A stretch of DNA of 64,000 nt from JACMLC01 sp963817025 (GCA_963817025.1 CAWFML010000005.1:1-64000), one strand, 5' to 3'; positions 8,524 through 17,623 are shown, numbered from the stretch's first letter. Program-made: numbers and translations. The notes: generated by a model from the sequence alone, not told the origin.

Positions 8524-10962
8524 TTACGAATGTATTGCCACGCGCGGCATCTCGCGCCCGTCGCCGCCCTCGGCTGGCGTCTGTACCTTCAGGGCTTCGG
8601 GCCACTCGATATTTGGGACAGCCTTTGGCCCAAAGCGGCCTTCTTTGCCTTTGGCTTTGTCGCGCAGCGCGGTCAGGACTTTCTCAGGCGTAATCGGCAC
8701 TTCGTCTATGCGTACGCCGACCGCGTCATAGACGGCGTTGGCAACCGCAGGCATGACCGGCAGGAGCGGCCCCTGCCCGACCTCTTTCGCGCCGAACGGG
8801 CCGTTCGGGTCTGCGTCTTCGACCAGGTAAGTGATGACATCGCACATCTCAAGCGTCGTCGGACTCTTGTACTCAAGGAGCGAAGGAAACTTGTGCACGG
8901 CGTTGCGGTTGGCGCGATAGGTCATCTCTTCCATCAGTGCTTCACCGAGTCCCATGTAGACGCCGCCCTCGACCTGCCCCAGGACGAGCATCGGATTGAT
9001 GCTCTGCCCGATGTCATGGCCGATCCAGATTGTCGGGACGGTGACAAAGCCTGTTTCCGGGTCAACGTCAACCTCTACAACGGCGGCAGAATAGCTGTAA
9101 GCGGGCGACGGGCCGACGCCTGCGCCTTTGAATTTACCGGGCGAGCGCGGCGGCGTGTACGAGCCGACCGTGCCGATAGTGCCGAACTTCGTTTCTGCCA
9201 GCACGACTGCTTCGGCAAACGTGACGCCCGTCTCAGGATTCTCGACATCGAAGACTCTGTGGTCTGCGAACGAAAGATTTTCAATCGGGAGCGAAAGCTT
9301 TTCCGCGACAGCCATCGTCAACAGCTCGCGTGCGCGCTCTGCCGCCTGAAGCGCGGCGTTGCCCGTCATCAAGGTAACTCGGCTCGAATAGCTGCCGAGG
9401 TCAACCGGCGTCAAGTCCGTGTCTGCGGTCACGACGCGGATGTCGAACGGGTCTATGCCCAGGACTTCCGCGACGATGTAGGCGAGTATGGAATCAGAGC
9501 CTTGACCGATGTCCGTCGAGCCACACTGGACGCAGACGCCGCCCTGCCGATCCAGGCGAAGCTGCACGCCTGAGTGCGGCATGTTGTTCCAGTAAATCGG
9601 TAGCCCCGCGCCGCAGATGTAAGAGCTACAGGCGATGCCGATGCCTTTGCCGTAGGGCAGCTTCTTATACTTGTTCTTCCAGTCAGAGCCTGCGACCACC
9701 TTGTCTATGCATTTCCCCAAACCCATCGAGCCGACGCGCAGGTAGTTGGCGGTGATTGAATCGGGCGCGACGAGATGTTGCTTGCGTATCTCTGCCGGGT
9801 CGAGGCCGAGTTCGTCAGCGATCTTGTCTAATTGAATCTCCAGACCGAAACGCGGCTGCGGCGTCCCATGCCCGCGCTTTGGCCCACACGGCGGCTTGTT
9901 GGTAAAGCAGCGCACGCCGCGAAACCTGTAACGCGGGACTTCATACGTGACTGTTTGCAGCGCGCCCGTGTAAAAGGTCGAAGCCACACCGTAAGAGCCG
10001 TATGCGCCGCCGTCAAGGAAAGTTTGAAAATCCATCGCCGTGATCGAGCCGTCTTTTCTGACGCCGGTTTTGACCTTCATCAAGACCGGGTGGCGTCCGC
10101 GATGGCAATAAAAAACTTCCTCGCGCGTGAGTGTCACTTTCACAGGACGGCCCGTCAGCATGGCTAGCTTGCAGACAGCGATTTCATGATTGAAGGGGTC
10201 TGATTTGCCGCCGAAGCCGCCGCCGTTCGGCGTGGCGATGACGCGTATGTGGCTGGCCGGAAGCTCTAAAGTTCTGGCGAGCGCGCGGTGTACGTAGTGC
10301 GGCGTCTGCGTCGAACTCCACAGAGTCATTTTGTCGTCGGCATCGAAGTGAGCGACCGCCGCGTGCTGCTCCATCGGAAGATGCGTGTTGCCTTCGTAAA
10401 AGAAAACATCCTCACGCACGAGGTCTGCTTCGGCAAAGCCTTCGTCGAGGTCTCCGAATTCGAGATGAACTTTTTTATGCACATTGCCGCCGTCGCCGTA
10501 TTCGTGTATGCGCGGCTCTTCAACCATCACTGCCTCTTCGATGCTGGTGATGGTTTGCAGCTTCTCGTACTCGACCTCTATCAGATTCATCGCGTCAAAC
10601 GCTGTGTCTTCGTCAATGGCCGCGACGGCTGCGACGGGGTCTCCGATAAAACGCACCTTGTCTATGCAGAGCGCGTGCTCGTCCTGCGAGACGGGAAGGA
10701 TGCCATACGAGATGGGCAAATCTTTGCCGGTGATAACGGCATAAACGCCCGGCAGTTCTAAAGCTTTCGAGACATCTATGTTTTTGATAATCGCGTGCGG
10801 CTCATGCGAGCGCAGGATTTTGCAGAAGAGCATGCGCGGCAGCACGATGTCGTCTGCAAACTTCGTCTGCCCTGTGCATTTGGCGCGTGCGTCAACTTTG
10901 CGAAAGGGCTTGCCGACGACCTTCAATGGAGCGCCGTTCTTATCTTTTCCGTTTTTGCTCAT
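8524..10962 (-). CDS. Molybdopterin subunit of a 4-hydroxybenzoyl-CoA reductase-like enzyme
   Basis: A large subunit of 812 residues in the xanthine oxidase family, normal length. The N-terminal FRKVDARAKCTGQTKFADDI segment, the GGGFGGKSDPFNHE cofactor-binding loop and the C-terminal GAKEVGQGP segment with the catalytic glutamate are all present. The substrate-side sequence and the HcrB-like partner favour an aromatic acyl-CoA reductase or a related hydroxylase over xanthine dehydrogenase or CO dehydrogenase. The ATG lies at the edge of an inverted repeat made of the same ATGAGCAAA unit that starts the gene, and no clear ribosome-binding site is visible. Confidence 0.9.
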   Translation of the reverse strand: MSKNGKDKNGAPLKVVGKPFRKVDARAKCTGQTKFADDIVLPRMLFCKILRSHEPHAIIKNIDVSKALELPGVYAVITGKDLPISYGILPVSQDEHALCIDKVRFIGDPVAAVAAIDEDTAFDAMNLIEVEYEKLQTITSIEEAVMVEEPRIHEYGDGGNVHKKVHLEFGDLDEGFAEADLVREDVFFYEGNTHLPMEQHAAVAHFDADDKMTLWSSTQTPHYVHRALARTLELPASHIRVIATPNGGGFGGKSDPFNHEIAVCKLAMLTGRPVKVTLTREEVFYCHRGRHPVLMKVKTGVRKDGSITAMDFQTFLDGGAYGSYGVASTFYTGALQTVTYEVPRYRFRGVRCFTNKPPCGPKRGHGTPQPRFGLEIQLDKIADELGLDPAEIRKQHLVAPDSITANYLRVGSMGLGKCIDKVVAGSDWKNKYKKLPYGKGIGIACSSYICGAGLPIYWNNMPHSGVQLRLDRQGGVCVQCGSTDIGQGSDSILAYIVAEVLGIDPFDIRVVTADTDLTPVDLGSYSSRVTLMTGNAALQAAERARELLTMAVAEKLSLPIENLSFADHRVFDVENPETGVTFAEAVVLAETKFGTIGTVGSYTPPRSPGKFKGAGVGPSPAYSYSAAVVEVDVDPETGFVTVPTIWIGHDIGQSINPMLVLGQVEGGVYMGLGEALMEEMTYRANRNAVHKFPSLLEYKSPTTLEMCDVITYLVEDADPNGPFGAKEVGQGPLLPVMPAVANAVYDAVGVRIDEVPITPEKVLTALRDKAKGKEGRFGPKAVPNIEWPEALKVQTPAEGGDGREMPRVAIHS

Positions 10963-11035
10963 TTGCTCATTGATCCATTTACTGATTTGCTCATTGATTC
11001 ATTTGTTAAATGAGTAAATGGATCAATGAGCAAAT
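10961..11035. repeat. Inverted repeat overlapping the molybdenum-subunit start codon
   Basis: Perfect 23-base arms 10961-10983 and 11013-11035 are made of reiterated ATGAGCAAAT/GGATCA units. The inner arm reaches into the ATG of the molybdenum-subunit gene, so in its mRNA the start lies at the foot of the hairpin. Confidence 0.85.
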
Positions 11036-11047
11036 CGGTAAATAACT

Positions 11048-11566
11048 TCATTCGTATCCGTAAACAGATTCCCTCGGCATCTCTGCTTCTTCGCCGCGCA
11101 TGCGTGCGGCGGCCAACTCGACGGCTTCGTAGATTTTGATATAGCCGGTGCAGCGGCAGAGATTGCCAGACAAAGCTTCTTTGATCTCATCGCGCGTCGG
11201 CTGCGGGTTCTTGACCAACAGTTCTTCGGCGACGAGCAGAAATCCGGGCGTGCAGTATCCGCATTGCGCCGCGCCCGTATCCGCAAAGGTCTCCTGCAAA
11301 GGATGCAACTGCCCGCCTTCGGCCATGCCTTCGACGGTACGCACGTGGCGGCCTTCCATGTCGAGGCCGAGCGCCAGACATGAGAGCACGGAGCGACCGT
11401 CAACCAGCACGGCGCATGTCCCGCACTCGCCAAGCTCGCAGCCATGCTTCGTGCCCATCAGGTTAAGGTCTTCACGCAAAACTTCGAGCAGCGTTTTATG
11501 CGGCGCAAAGGCAACTTCCACAGATTCGCCGTTGAGTGTGAGCTGGATATGTGCTTTCTGCTTCAT
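11048..11566 (-). CDS. [2Fe-2S] subunit of the molybdenum hydroxylase
   Basis: A 172-residue small subunit. The plant-type ferredoxin site CELGECGTC and the second cluster motifs CGYCTPG and CRCTGY are both complete, the standard two-cluster arrangement that passes electrons from the molybdenum centre towards FAD. It is the promoter-proximal gene of the hydroxylase set, transcribed before the molybdenum, small exported and FAD genes. The start ATG 11566 gives the usual short lead before the first strand. Confidence 0.95.
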   Translation of the reverse strand: MKQKAHIQLTLNGESVEVAFAPHKTLLEVLREDLNLMGTKHGCELGECGTCAVLVDGRSVLSCLALGLDMEGRHVRTVEGMAEGGQLHPLQETFADTGAAQCGYCTPGFLLVAEELLVKNPQPTRDEIKEALSGNLCRCTGYIKIYEAVELAAARMRGEEAEMPRESVYGYE

Positions 11567-11887
11567 CTCAAAATTAAAATTCCCGGCCTGACCGCCAGTT
11601 TACAAAAGGCGGCGCAACCAACGCCTGCCGGAACATAAAAGTCTCTTTTACCAAATTGATTTTAGAGCATAGAACGCCGGACGGCTTTAGCAGGTCGTCC
11701 GCTACAGAAGAGACATGATAACAGTTTTGCTCAGGAGAGGCTAAGGACGCAAAACTTTGGGTAGTGTGTCAATGTGAAGTTGATGATTTGTTATTCGTGA
11801 ATTGAGTGAGCAAGAGAGGAAGATTTTCCCGCAAAGGCGCAAAGCAAGACCGCAAAGTTTTGAATGCCACTCGCTCTTTGCAGTTTT
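11567..11887. repeat. Gene-free stretch with a family B-like repeat
   Basis: A 321-base gap upstream of the hydroxylase genes. It holds a degenerate family B element at about 11826-11886 (CCCGCAAAGGCGCAAAG with a partial return arm). Just outside lies GGTAGTGTGTCA, also found next to the family B copy near 15868. No coding sequence is evident. It presumably contains the promoter for the hydroxylase genes, but I cannot name a convincing -35/-10 pair. Confidence 0.55.
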
Positions 11888-12757
11888 CTATTTTTCAATC
11901 GCCGGGTCGGTTCCATCCGCCGGGCCGCCTTCTTTGTCTGCGGCGCGCAGGACGCCTGTGTGGTCTGTGTAGAAAGACCTGCGCCCTGAGACGCCGTAAG
12001 TTTGCGGGGTGGCGGTCACGTTGAACGTCGCCGCCGCGCCGGATGCGCTCGCACTAATCTTGACTTCAAAGAGATAGCCGTTGTGTCCGGCAGCCGCGCG
12101 CGTGCCGTCCAGAAGCTGCTGCGTTTCGAGTTGCGAGAGCGTGCCGTAGGCTCCGGCTCTTTCTTTGAGAGTTTTTTCGGCGGAATGGATGGCGCGCAAA
12201 GTGGCTATCGCAGCAGACTCGTTGGCTGCGATGTCGCTGGCCGAAGCTTCTTCCTCCGGCGGCTCAACGCCTGAAGAATCATTTGATGCAACGGCGTTGG
12301 GCTTTGTCTCTCCTGTGCCGCTGGCAAAGGGGCGCATCTCCGAGAGCGGCGCGTCTTTGGCTTCAGAAGTCAGCAGCACGCCAGAGCCTGTGAGATAAAA
12401 AGAGCGACGCCCGCTCTTGCCATACTCGATTGGCCGCGCCACCAGATCAAATGATGGAGACGATGACAGGGAGCTTTTCTTAATCGTGATGATAAAGCGA
12501 TAACCATCTTTGACGCCGTCTTCCAAATCTTTGTCTATCAGGCTGGTGGCGTGCAGTTGCAAGAGATCGCCGTATTCGCCGTTGCCAGCAGTGCTCTGGT
12601 ATGTGGCTTGGGCGTTGAAGAGGTGTCTCAGCACTTTCATGGCTCGCCCTTCGTTTGTGCTGACAGAGATGCTCTGTTGCTGCTGCTGAAGATTTGCGTT
12701 GGAGCCTGTAAAGGGAAACAGAGCGCAGACGAGAGAGGCAATCAATAGATACTGCAT
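11888..12757 (-). CDS. Exported protein with two pilin-like repeats
   Basis: A 289-residue protein with a signal-like N-terminus. It contains a duplicated unit: each copy begins with an ATLR-type helix (MKVLRHLFNAQATYQ, IATLRAIHSAEKTLK) and ends with a YGxSGRRSFY...TGVL motif, near residues 110-125 and 255-270. These resemble globular domains of acidobacterial type IV pilin-like proteins. The hydrophobic N-terminal pilin helix and prepilin cleavage site are absent, so assembly into a pilus is unlikely. The linker (about 140-180) is acidic and low-complexity. Function unknown. Confidence 0.7.
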   Translation of the reverse strand: MQYLLIASLVCALFPFTGSNANLQQQQQSISVSTNEGRAMKVLRHLFNAQATYQSTAGNGEYGDLLQLHATSLIDKDLEDGVKDGYRFIITIKKSSLSSSPSFDLVARPIEYGKSGRRSFYLTGSGVLLTSEAKDAPLSEMRPFASGTGETKPNAVASNDSSGVEPPEEEASASDIAANESAAIATLRAIHSAEKTLKERAGAYGTLSQLETQQLLDGTRAAAGHNGYLFEVKISASASGAAATFNVTATPQTYGVSGRRSFYTDHTGVLRAADKEGGPADGTDPAIEK

Positions 12758-12896
12758 AGCTTTATTTTAACTTCCTGATAGTCAGCCTGCAAAGCGGGAA
12801 ACTCGAAAGCGGCATTCTTTCGACAGAATATCTTATAAGCAAATTTCAAAGCTCAAGAGGCTGCGCGCTTCAACTCCTTTGCGCCTTCTGTTTTCC

Positions 12897-12944
12897 CTTT
12901 GCGCCTTTGCGCGAAACACCAACGTTTCACGCAAAGGCGCAAAG
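12897..12944. repeat. Family B-like palindrome in reverse polarity
   Basis: Arms 12897-12917 and 12924-12944 (CTTTGCGCCTTTGCGCGAAAC and near-complement, one mismatch). Here the pyrimidine-rich arm comes first, opposite to most other copies. Further CGCAAAG units flank it. It lies between panC and the pilin-like gene. Confidence 0.8.
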
Positions 12945-13006
12945 AAGGAAAAACGCAAGGCGCAAAAGAGCTGACTGTTTCTGTTCCTTAAGCTTTGAAA
13001 TTCAGT

Positions 13007-13882
13007 TTAAGCCTTTATCTTCGCGCCGTCTTTCCGGTTGAGGATGATGTTGTCTATCAGCCTCGTCTTGCCGAAACGGACGGCGACGGCGATGAGCACT
13101 GTGCGGTCGTTCAGCTTGTCGAGTTTTTCCAGAGTGTCTGCATCCGTCAGGCTCACGTAATCTATGTGTGCGCGCGGCTCCATCTCAATCGTCGAGCGAA
13201 CGATGCCCGCAATCTTTGTGCCGTTGCGCTCGCCTTCGGCGTAAGCGGATTCGGCGCGTGTCAGGGCGCGATAGATAATGGCTGCCGACTGTCTCTCTTC
13301 GTCATTCAAATAAGCATTGCGCGATGAGAGCGCGAGGCCCGAAGGCTCGCGCACGGTGGGGAGGATGACTACTTCCGTCTCCAGCGAGAGGTCGCGCACC
13401 AGTCGTTTGATGACGCGTGTTTGCTGCGCGTCCTTTTGTCCGAAGAAGGCAAAGTCCGGGTGAATGATGTTTAAGAGAATCGTCACCACCGTGGCGACGC
13501 CGCGAAAGTGGCCGGGACGCGCCACGCCTTCCATCTGCTCGGACAATCCCTCGACCGTCACGTAAGTGGCAAAGCCTTTCGGGTACATCTCTTCGGGCGA
13601 GGGGGCAAAGATGTAGTCCACATTGTAGTCAGTCAGGAGCGCAGTGTCTTTGGTCAGGTCGCGCGGGTAGCGTTCAAAATCTTCGCCCGGCCCAAACTGC
13701 GCCGGATTGACAAAGACCGAAACGACCACCACATCGCACATCCTTCGCGCCTCGCGCACAAGGCTCAGGTGTCCGTCATGGAGCGCGCCCATCGTGGGCA
13801 CGAGTCCGATGGTGCGATCCTGCTCGCGCCTGACTTTGCGCGCGACGGAACTCATGCGCTGGCGGCGATTGATGATTTCCAT
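13007..13882 (-). CDS. panC: Pantoate-beta-alanine ligase
   Basis: A 291-residue pantothenate synthetase that condenses pantoate and beta-alanine with ATP. Class I signatures are clear: VPTMGALHDGHLSLV (HxGH nucleotide motif), VVSVFVNPAQFGPGEDFERYPR and FGQKDAQQ. KMSKS is replaced by the usual PTVREPSGLALSSRN segment. It lies downstream of panB on the same strand with a family D palindrome between them. Confidence 0.97.
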   Translation of the reverse strand: MEIINRRQRMSSVARKVRREQDRTIGLVPTMGALHDGHLSLVREARRMCDVVVVSVFVNPAQFGPGEDFERYPRDLTKDTALLTDYNVDYIFAPSPEEMYPKGFATYVTVEGLSEQMEGVARPGHFRGVATVVTILLNIIHPDFAFFGQKDAQQTRVIKRLVRDLSLETEVVILPTVREPSGLALSSRNAYLNDEERQSAAIIYRALTRAESAYAEGERNGTKIAGIVRSTIEMEPRAHIDYVSLTDADTLEKLDKLNDRTVLIAVAVRFGKTRLIDNIILNRKDGAKIKA

Positions 13883-13898
13883 AGGGGAGCAGATGTCA

Positions 13899-13966
13899 GA
13901 TGCCGGATGCTAGATGTCAGGTGTCAGTCCTTATAGCGTTCTAACTGACATCCAGCATCCGGCATC
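13899..13966. repeat. Family D palindrome, copy 1
   Basis: Arms 13899-13920 and 13945-13966 based on GATGCCGGATGC/GATGTCAG units, slightly imperfect. It sits between panB and panC. A second copy is at 17567-17623. Confidence 0.8.
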
Positions 13967-13990
13967 CAGCATTCAGGCACAGCATCTTTC

Positions 13991-14884
13991 TCAAGATTCT
14001 TTGAGCTTGGCATCTTTGCCTGTTGTCTCAATGTGCAACTCGGCTGCGGCTTCTGCGGGGAGGCCGTAGGATTCCGCCTCTGACGGATATGCTCCTGTCC
14101 GCACGTCTTCTGCGAAGCGGCTGATGGCATCCGTCATCGTCTCGCGCAGGTTCACATACTGGCGCACGAAGCGCGCGGTCTTATCAAAGGTCATCCCCAT
14201 CATGTCATGCAGGACGAGCACCTGTATGTCGCAATGCACGCCCGCGCCGATGCCGATGGTCGGAATGCTGATGCTCTCGGTGATGATTTTGGAAATCTCA
14301 CGCGGCATGACTTCGAGCACGATGGCGAAAGCTCCGGCTTCTTCCAGCGCGCGTGCGTCTTCAATCAAAGCGCGGGCCGTTTCGGCAGTCTTTCCCTGCA
14401 CGCGATAGCCGCCGAGCTTGTTGACGGATTGCGGCGTCAGGCCGATGTGGCCCATGACTGCGATCTCTTCTTCGACAAGTCGCTTGACGAGCGACGCGCG
14501 TTTGAGACCGCCTTCGAGCTTGACCGCTTCGGCCCCGGCCTCTTTGACCAGCCGCAGAGCCACGCGCACTGCATCATCCGCGTTCGTGTGATAAGAGCCG
14601 TAAGGCATGTCCGCGACCAGCAACGCGCGCTGCACTCCGCGACGCACTGCGCGCGTGTGCGCGACGATTTCATCAACCGTCACTGGAATCGTGTTGCCGT
14701 AGCCGAGGACGACATTGCCGAGGCTGTCGCCGACGAGGATGATGTCTATCCCCGCTTCGTCAACGATGCGCGCCGTCGGGTAATCATAAGCCGTCAGACA
14801 GACCAGCCGCTCGCCGCGTTCTTTGCTCGCGCGCAAACTGGGCGCAGTCACTTTCTCCGGACGCTGCGGTTTGAGATAAGCCAT
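13991..14884 (-). CDS. panB: 3-methyl-2-oxobutanoate hydroxymethyltransferase
   Basis: A 297-residue ketopantoate hydroxymethyltransferase, the first step of pantothenate synthesis. Recognised by IDIILVGDSLGNVVLGY (metal-binding Asp), VADMPYGSYH, AVKLEGG, GHIGLTPQSVN and the IGIGAG region near the C-terminal third. It is slightly longer than usual because of a C-terminal tail after about residue 265 (EAAAELHIETTGKD). Likely cotranscribed folK-panB-panC. Confidence 0.97.
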   Translation of the reverse strand: MAYLKPQRPEKVTAPSLRASKERGERLVCLTAYDYPTARIVDEAGIDIILVGDSLGNVVLGYGNTIPVTVDEIVAHTRAVRRGVQRALLVADMPYGSYHTNADDAVRVALRLVKEAGAEAVKLEGGLKRASLVKRLVEEEIAVMGHIGLTPQSVNKLGGYRVQGKTAETARALIEDARALEEAGAFAIVLEVMPREISKIITESISIPTIGIGAGVHCDIQVLVLHDMMGMTFDKTARFVRQYVNLRETMTDAISRFAEDVRTGAYPSEAESYGLPAEAAAELHIETTGKDAKLKES

Positions 14885-15028
14885 CTTGTAATCTCTTTCT
14901 CCACAGAGGAAACCAAAGCGACCGAATATTTCGCCGGTCGCCGCTAAACTTTATCAGGTGTTGGTATCTGCGTAGCGCAAGGCCACAATTATAGGCGAGC
15001 GTCGTCACAACCTCAAGAGCAGGGTGTC

Positions 15029-15089
15029 GGGGAAAGGGTGTCGGGTGTAGATAAAGCAAGTGTCTTTGCTTCACCCGACACCCTTCCCC
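15029..15089. repeat. Family F palindrome, copy 1
   Basis: Arms 15029-15047 and 15072-15089 of GGGTGTCGGGTG units. It lies between folK and panB. The same units form the inner arms of the composite element at 62523-62636. Confidence 0.8.
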
Positions 15090-15101
15090 TACTCCCTACT
15101 T

Positions 15102-15602
15102 TTAAGCTTTCCATTGTCGGATGGCGGAGTTGTCTGGAACTTCTTCTAGCAACTGGCTGACGGATTTGCAGAGCGTGGGATGAAGCAGTTGCGGCGCAAG
15201 CTCTGCGAGGGGGAAGAGCACGAAGCGGCGCAAGTGTAGGCGCGGGTGCGGGAGCATGAGAAATTCCGTCTCGCGTTGCTCCATGCCGTAAAGCAAAAGG
15301 TCTAGGTCAATGTTGCGCGGGCCGCGCGGGACATCGCGGCGGCGGCCCATTGCATATTCGACGCGCAGGAGTCGCGCCAGCGTCTGTTCCGCAGAGAAGC
15401 TTGTGATCTTCAATTCCGCCACCATGTTGAGAAACATCGGTTGCTCGCGCACATCCAACGGCTCCGTTTCGTAGATGGATGAGAGACGCGTGACCGGCAG
15501 CCCTGCATCCATCATCCCGCGCACGCCGAGCAAGAGGTTGCCCGCGCGCTTCCCCAAGTTTGAGCCGAGACTGACGTAAGCTTTTAAAGAGTTTGGAGTC
15601 AT
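15102..15602 (-). CDS. folK: 2-amino-4-hydroxy-6-hydroxymethyldihydropteridine pyrophosphokinase
   Basis: A 166-residue HPPK of the folate pathway that transfers pyrophosphate from ATP to the pterin. AYVSLGSNLGKRAGNL is the family start. SSIYETEPLDVREQPMFLN, RDVPRGPRNIDLDLLLYG (metal-binding Asp pair) and LPHPRLHLRRFVLFPLAELA are diagnostic. First gene of the folK-panB-panC run; divergent from the permease gene. Confidence 0.96.
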   Translation of the reverse strand: MTPNSLKAYVSLGSNLGKRAGNLLLGVRGMMDAGLPVTRLSSIYETEPLDVREQPMFLNMVAELKITSFSAEQTLARLLRVEYAMGRRRDVPRGPRNIDLDLLLYGMEQRETEFLMLPHPRLHLRRFVLFPLAELAPQLLHPTLCKSVSQLLEEVPDNSAIRQWKA

Positions 15603-15910
15603 CGTGCGCTCACCGCAAATCCTCTGTCTCGCTATCAGTAAGATGTCGAAGCTTCGCCGCTATTGTACAATCACAAGCCTGTCATACATATAATGCTTGG
15701 TCGTGATTCAGTTTGAACTCGTAGTGAATATCTATCATCACGAAAGACTCTCGCGCAAAGGCGCAAAGAACAGCACGCGAAGAGCAAGTAGCATTCAATC
15801 CTTTGCGGTCTTGCTTTGCGCCACCAGCGTCTTTGCGGGAAACTGTTTTTTCTTCGCTGTTTTTGAAACTGACACACTACCTTTGACTCTTGACTTCAGA
15901 CTCTTAATTC
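15603..15910. repeat. Divergent intergenic region with a family B palindrome
   Basis: A 308-base gap between divergent folK and the permease. A family B element spans about 15749-15845 (CTCGCGCAAAGGCGCAAAG returning as CTTTGCGCCACCAGCGTCTTTGCGGGA). TGACACACTAC follows at about 15868-15880. No transcript ends are expected here on either side, so this copy cannot be a simple terminator for a flanking gene. Confidence 0.75.
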
Positions 15911-17560
15911 GTGAATCAACTACGCGCGCTTATCTGGTTAAAGTGGAAGCTGTTTCGCAATGCGATGCGGTCGCGGCAGGCGGCGGTCAGCCAGATAGCC
16001 TCGCTGCTGGTCACGCTGGCGGCGTTGGCCCTTGCGTTGATGCTGGCGCTCATCGCGGGGCTGGTGGGTTGGGCCAGCGCCGGGTCGGATGTTTTTTCCA
16101 CGCCGCAAAAAGTCTCAACAGCATTTTTGGTTCTCACTTTTATCTACATGCTCTGGGCCGTGCTGCCCGTGAGCATGGGCAGCGGCAGAGAGTTTGACGC
16201 CGAAAGAATGCTCCTGTATCCGGTCTCTATCGGCAAACTCTTCGCCATAGACTTTTTGAGCGACCTCACTTCGCTGGCTTCCATCTTCGGGATTCCGGTC
16301 GCGTTTGCGCTCTCGCTCGGCGCGGGATTGGGAAGCGGCCATGTCCTCTTGTCTCTGCCGGTGGCCCTGTTCTCCATCGCTTTCGGTCTCGCGCTGTCAA
16401 AGTTTGTGATGACTTCTCTCGGAGCTTTGCTCAAGCGTAGGCGGACGCGCGGCGAAACCTTGATCGCGCTGGTCGGAGTCACCATCGGACTGGGCGGAGC
16501 TTTTCTGGGCCAGTTGATGCCATACCTGATGCAGCATTCGGATTTGGATTTCGCAGGCTTGCGCTGGACGCCGCCGGGTGCGGCTGCCGTCGCGCTGATG
16601 CAGGGATTGACGGAAGGCGGCGCGCTGGATTATGCGCTCTCGCTCGCCACGCTGGCGGCCTACACCTGCCTCTTCATCTTCGGGGCTTACAGCATCGCGC
16701 GCCGCTCTGCTCTGGGAAGCGGGGGCGCGCGGCGCGTGACGGTCAAAACGCGCCGGAAAAAGTTTGATGAGAATGATGCTGGCTGGCACTTGCCTTTGAT
16801 GAGCGCGCAGTTGAGCGCCGTTATAGAGAAAGAACTGCGCTATGCTCTCAGAAACGCGCAGCTACGGATGATGGCTTTAATGCCTCTGGTGCTGATCGCG
16901 CTTCGACTGCTGATGACGGGCGGGCGGAATAGAACCGACGGGTTGCCGCCCGGTCTGGATGCCTCGCTGGGCGAATTTGCTTTTTACGGCGAGGGACTGC
17001 TGGCCGCAGGAGGCGTGCTTTATGCCTTTGTGCTGCTCTCTGCGGTGGCGTGCAATATTTTTGCATTCGACGGCGGCGGCATGCGGGCTTTTGTTCTGTC
17101 GCCGGTCGAGCGGCGACAGATTCTCGTCGGAAAGAACAGCGTGTTGGCTTTTCTGGCAACGGTCTTTGGATTGTTGCTGCTCTTTATCAACCAGCTTGTC
17201 TTCCGCGATCTGACGTTTCGCGCGGTGGTGTTTGTGCTTTTGTGCCTGCCGATTTTTGCCGTGACGTTGATGCTGATCGGTAACTGGCTGAGCCTGCGCT
17301 TTCCCAAAAGCATGAAATTCGGCAAGCGTATGAACGTCTCAGGCATGACGAGCCTGCTCATCCTGCCGCTGGCGGCGTTAATGGCTTTGCCGCCTTTTCT
17401 GGCTGCCGCCGCAGGTTATCTCGCGCAGAGTTTGGCGGTGAAGTATGTTACACTCCTGCTGTTCGCCCTGCTCGCGTGCGCGCTCTACAGACTGATTATC
17501 GGCAGGCAGGGGCGTGAGTTGGCAAAGCGCGAACAACAGATACTTGAAGCAGTCAAATGA
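15911..17560 (+). CDS. ABC-2-like integral membrane permease, no ATPase partner nearby
   Basis: A 549-residue polytopic membrane protein with roughly a dozen hydrophobic segments, clustered at about 30-60, 70-95, 115-165, 190-215, 240-265 and repeatedly after 320. The layout (N-terminal WLKWKLFRNAMRSRQAA, two membrane halves, a central loop with ELRYALRNAQLRMM) is typical of ABC-2-type efflux permeases. No ATP-binding subunit is adjacent, so it may pair with one elsewhere. It starts with GTG 15911. Membrane topology is clear; family placement is moderate. Confidence 0.65.
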   Translation: MNQLRALIWLKWKLFRNAMRSRQAAVSQIASLLVTLAALALALMLALIAGLVGWASAGSDVFSTPQKVSTAFLVLTFIYMLWAVLPVSMGSGREFDAERMLLYPVSIGKLFAIDFLSDLTSLASIFGIPVAFALSLGAGLGSGHVLLSLPVALFSIAFGLALSKFVMTSLGALLKRRRTRGETLIALVGVTIGLGGAFLGQLMPYLMQHSDLDFAGLRWTPPGAAAVALMQGLTEGGALDYALSLATLAAYTCLFIFGAYSIARRSALGSGGARRVTVKTRRKKFDENDAGWHLPLMSAQLSAVIEKELRYALRNAQLRMMALMPLVLIALRLLMTGGRNRTDGLPPGLDASLGEFAFYGEGLLAAGGVLYAFVLLSAVACNIFAFDGGGMRAFVLSPVERRQILVGKNSVLAFLATVFGLLLLFINQLVFRDLTFRAVVFVLLCLPIFAVTLMLIGNWLSLRFPKSMKFGKRMNVSGMTSLLILPLAALMALPPFLAAAAGYLAQSLAVKYVTLLLFALLACALYRLIIGRQGRELAKREQQILEAVK

Positions 17561-17566
17561 AGATGA

Positions 17567-17623
17567 TGTTAGATGCCAGATGCTAGTGTTTGGCTTTTCT
17601 AACATCCGGCATCTGACATCTAA
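17567..17623. repeat. Family D palindrome, copy 2
   Basis: Arms of GATGTTAGATGCCAGATGCTAG type return as CATCCGGCATCTGACATCTAA. It lies between the permease and the AlbA_2 gene, both on the + strand. Confidence 0.75.

Noticed and set aside
8530..9573. 347-codon + strand frame in the molybdenum-subunit gene
   Set aside because: Antisense shadow; the opposite frame carries all conserved motifs.
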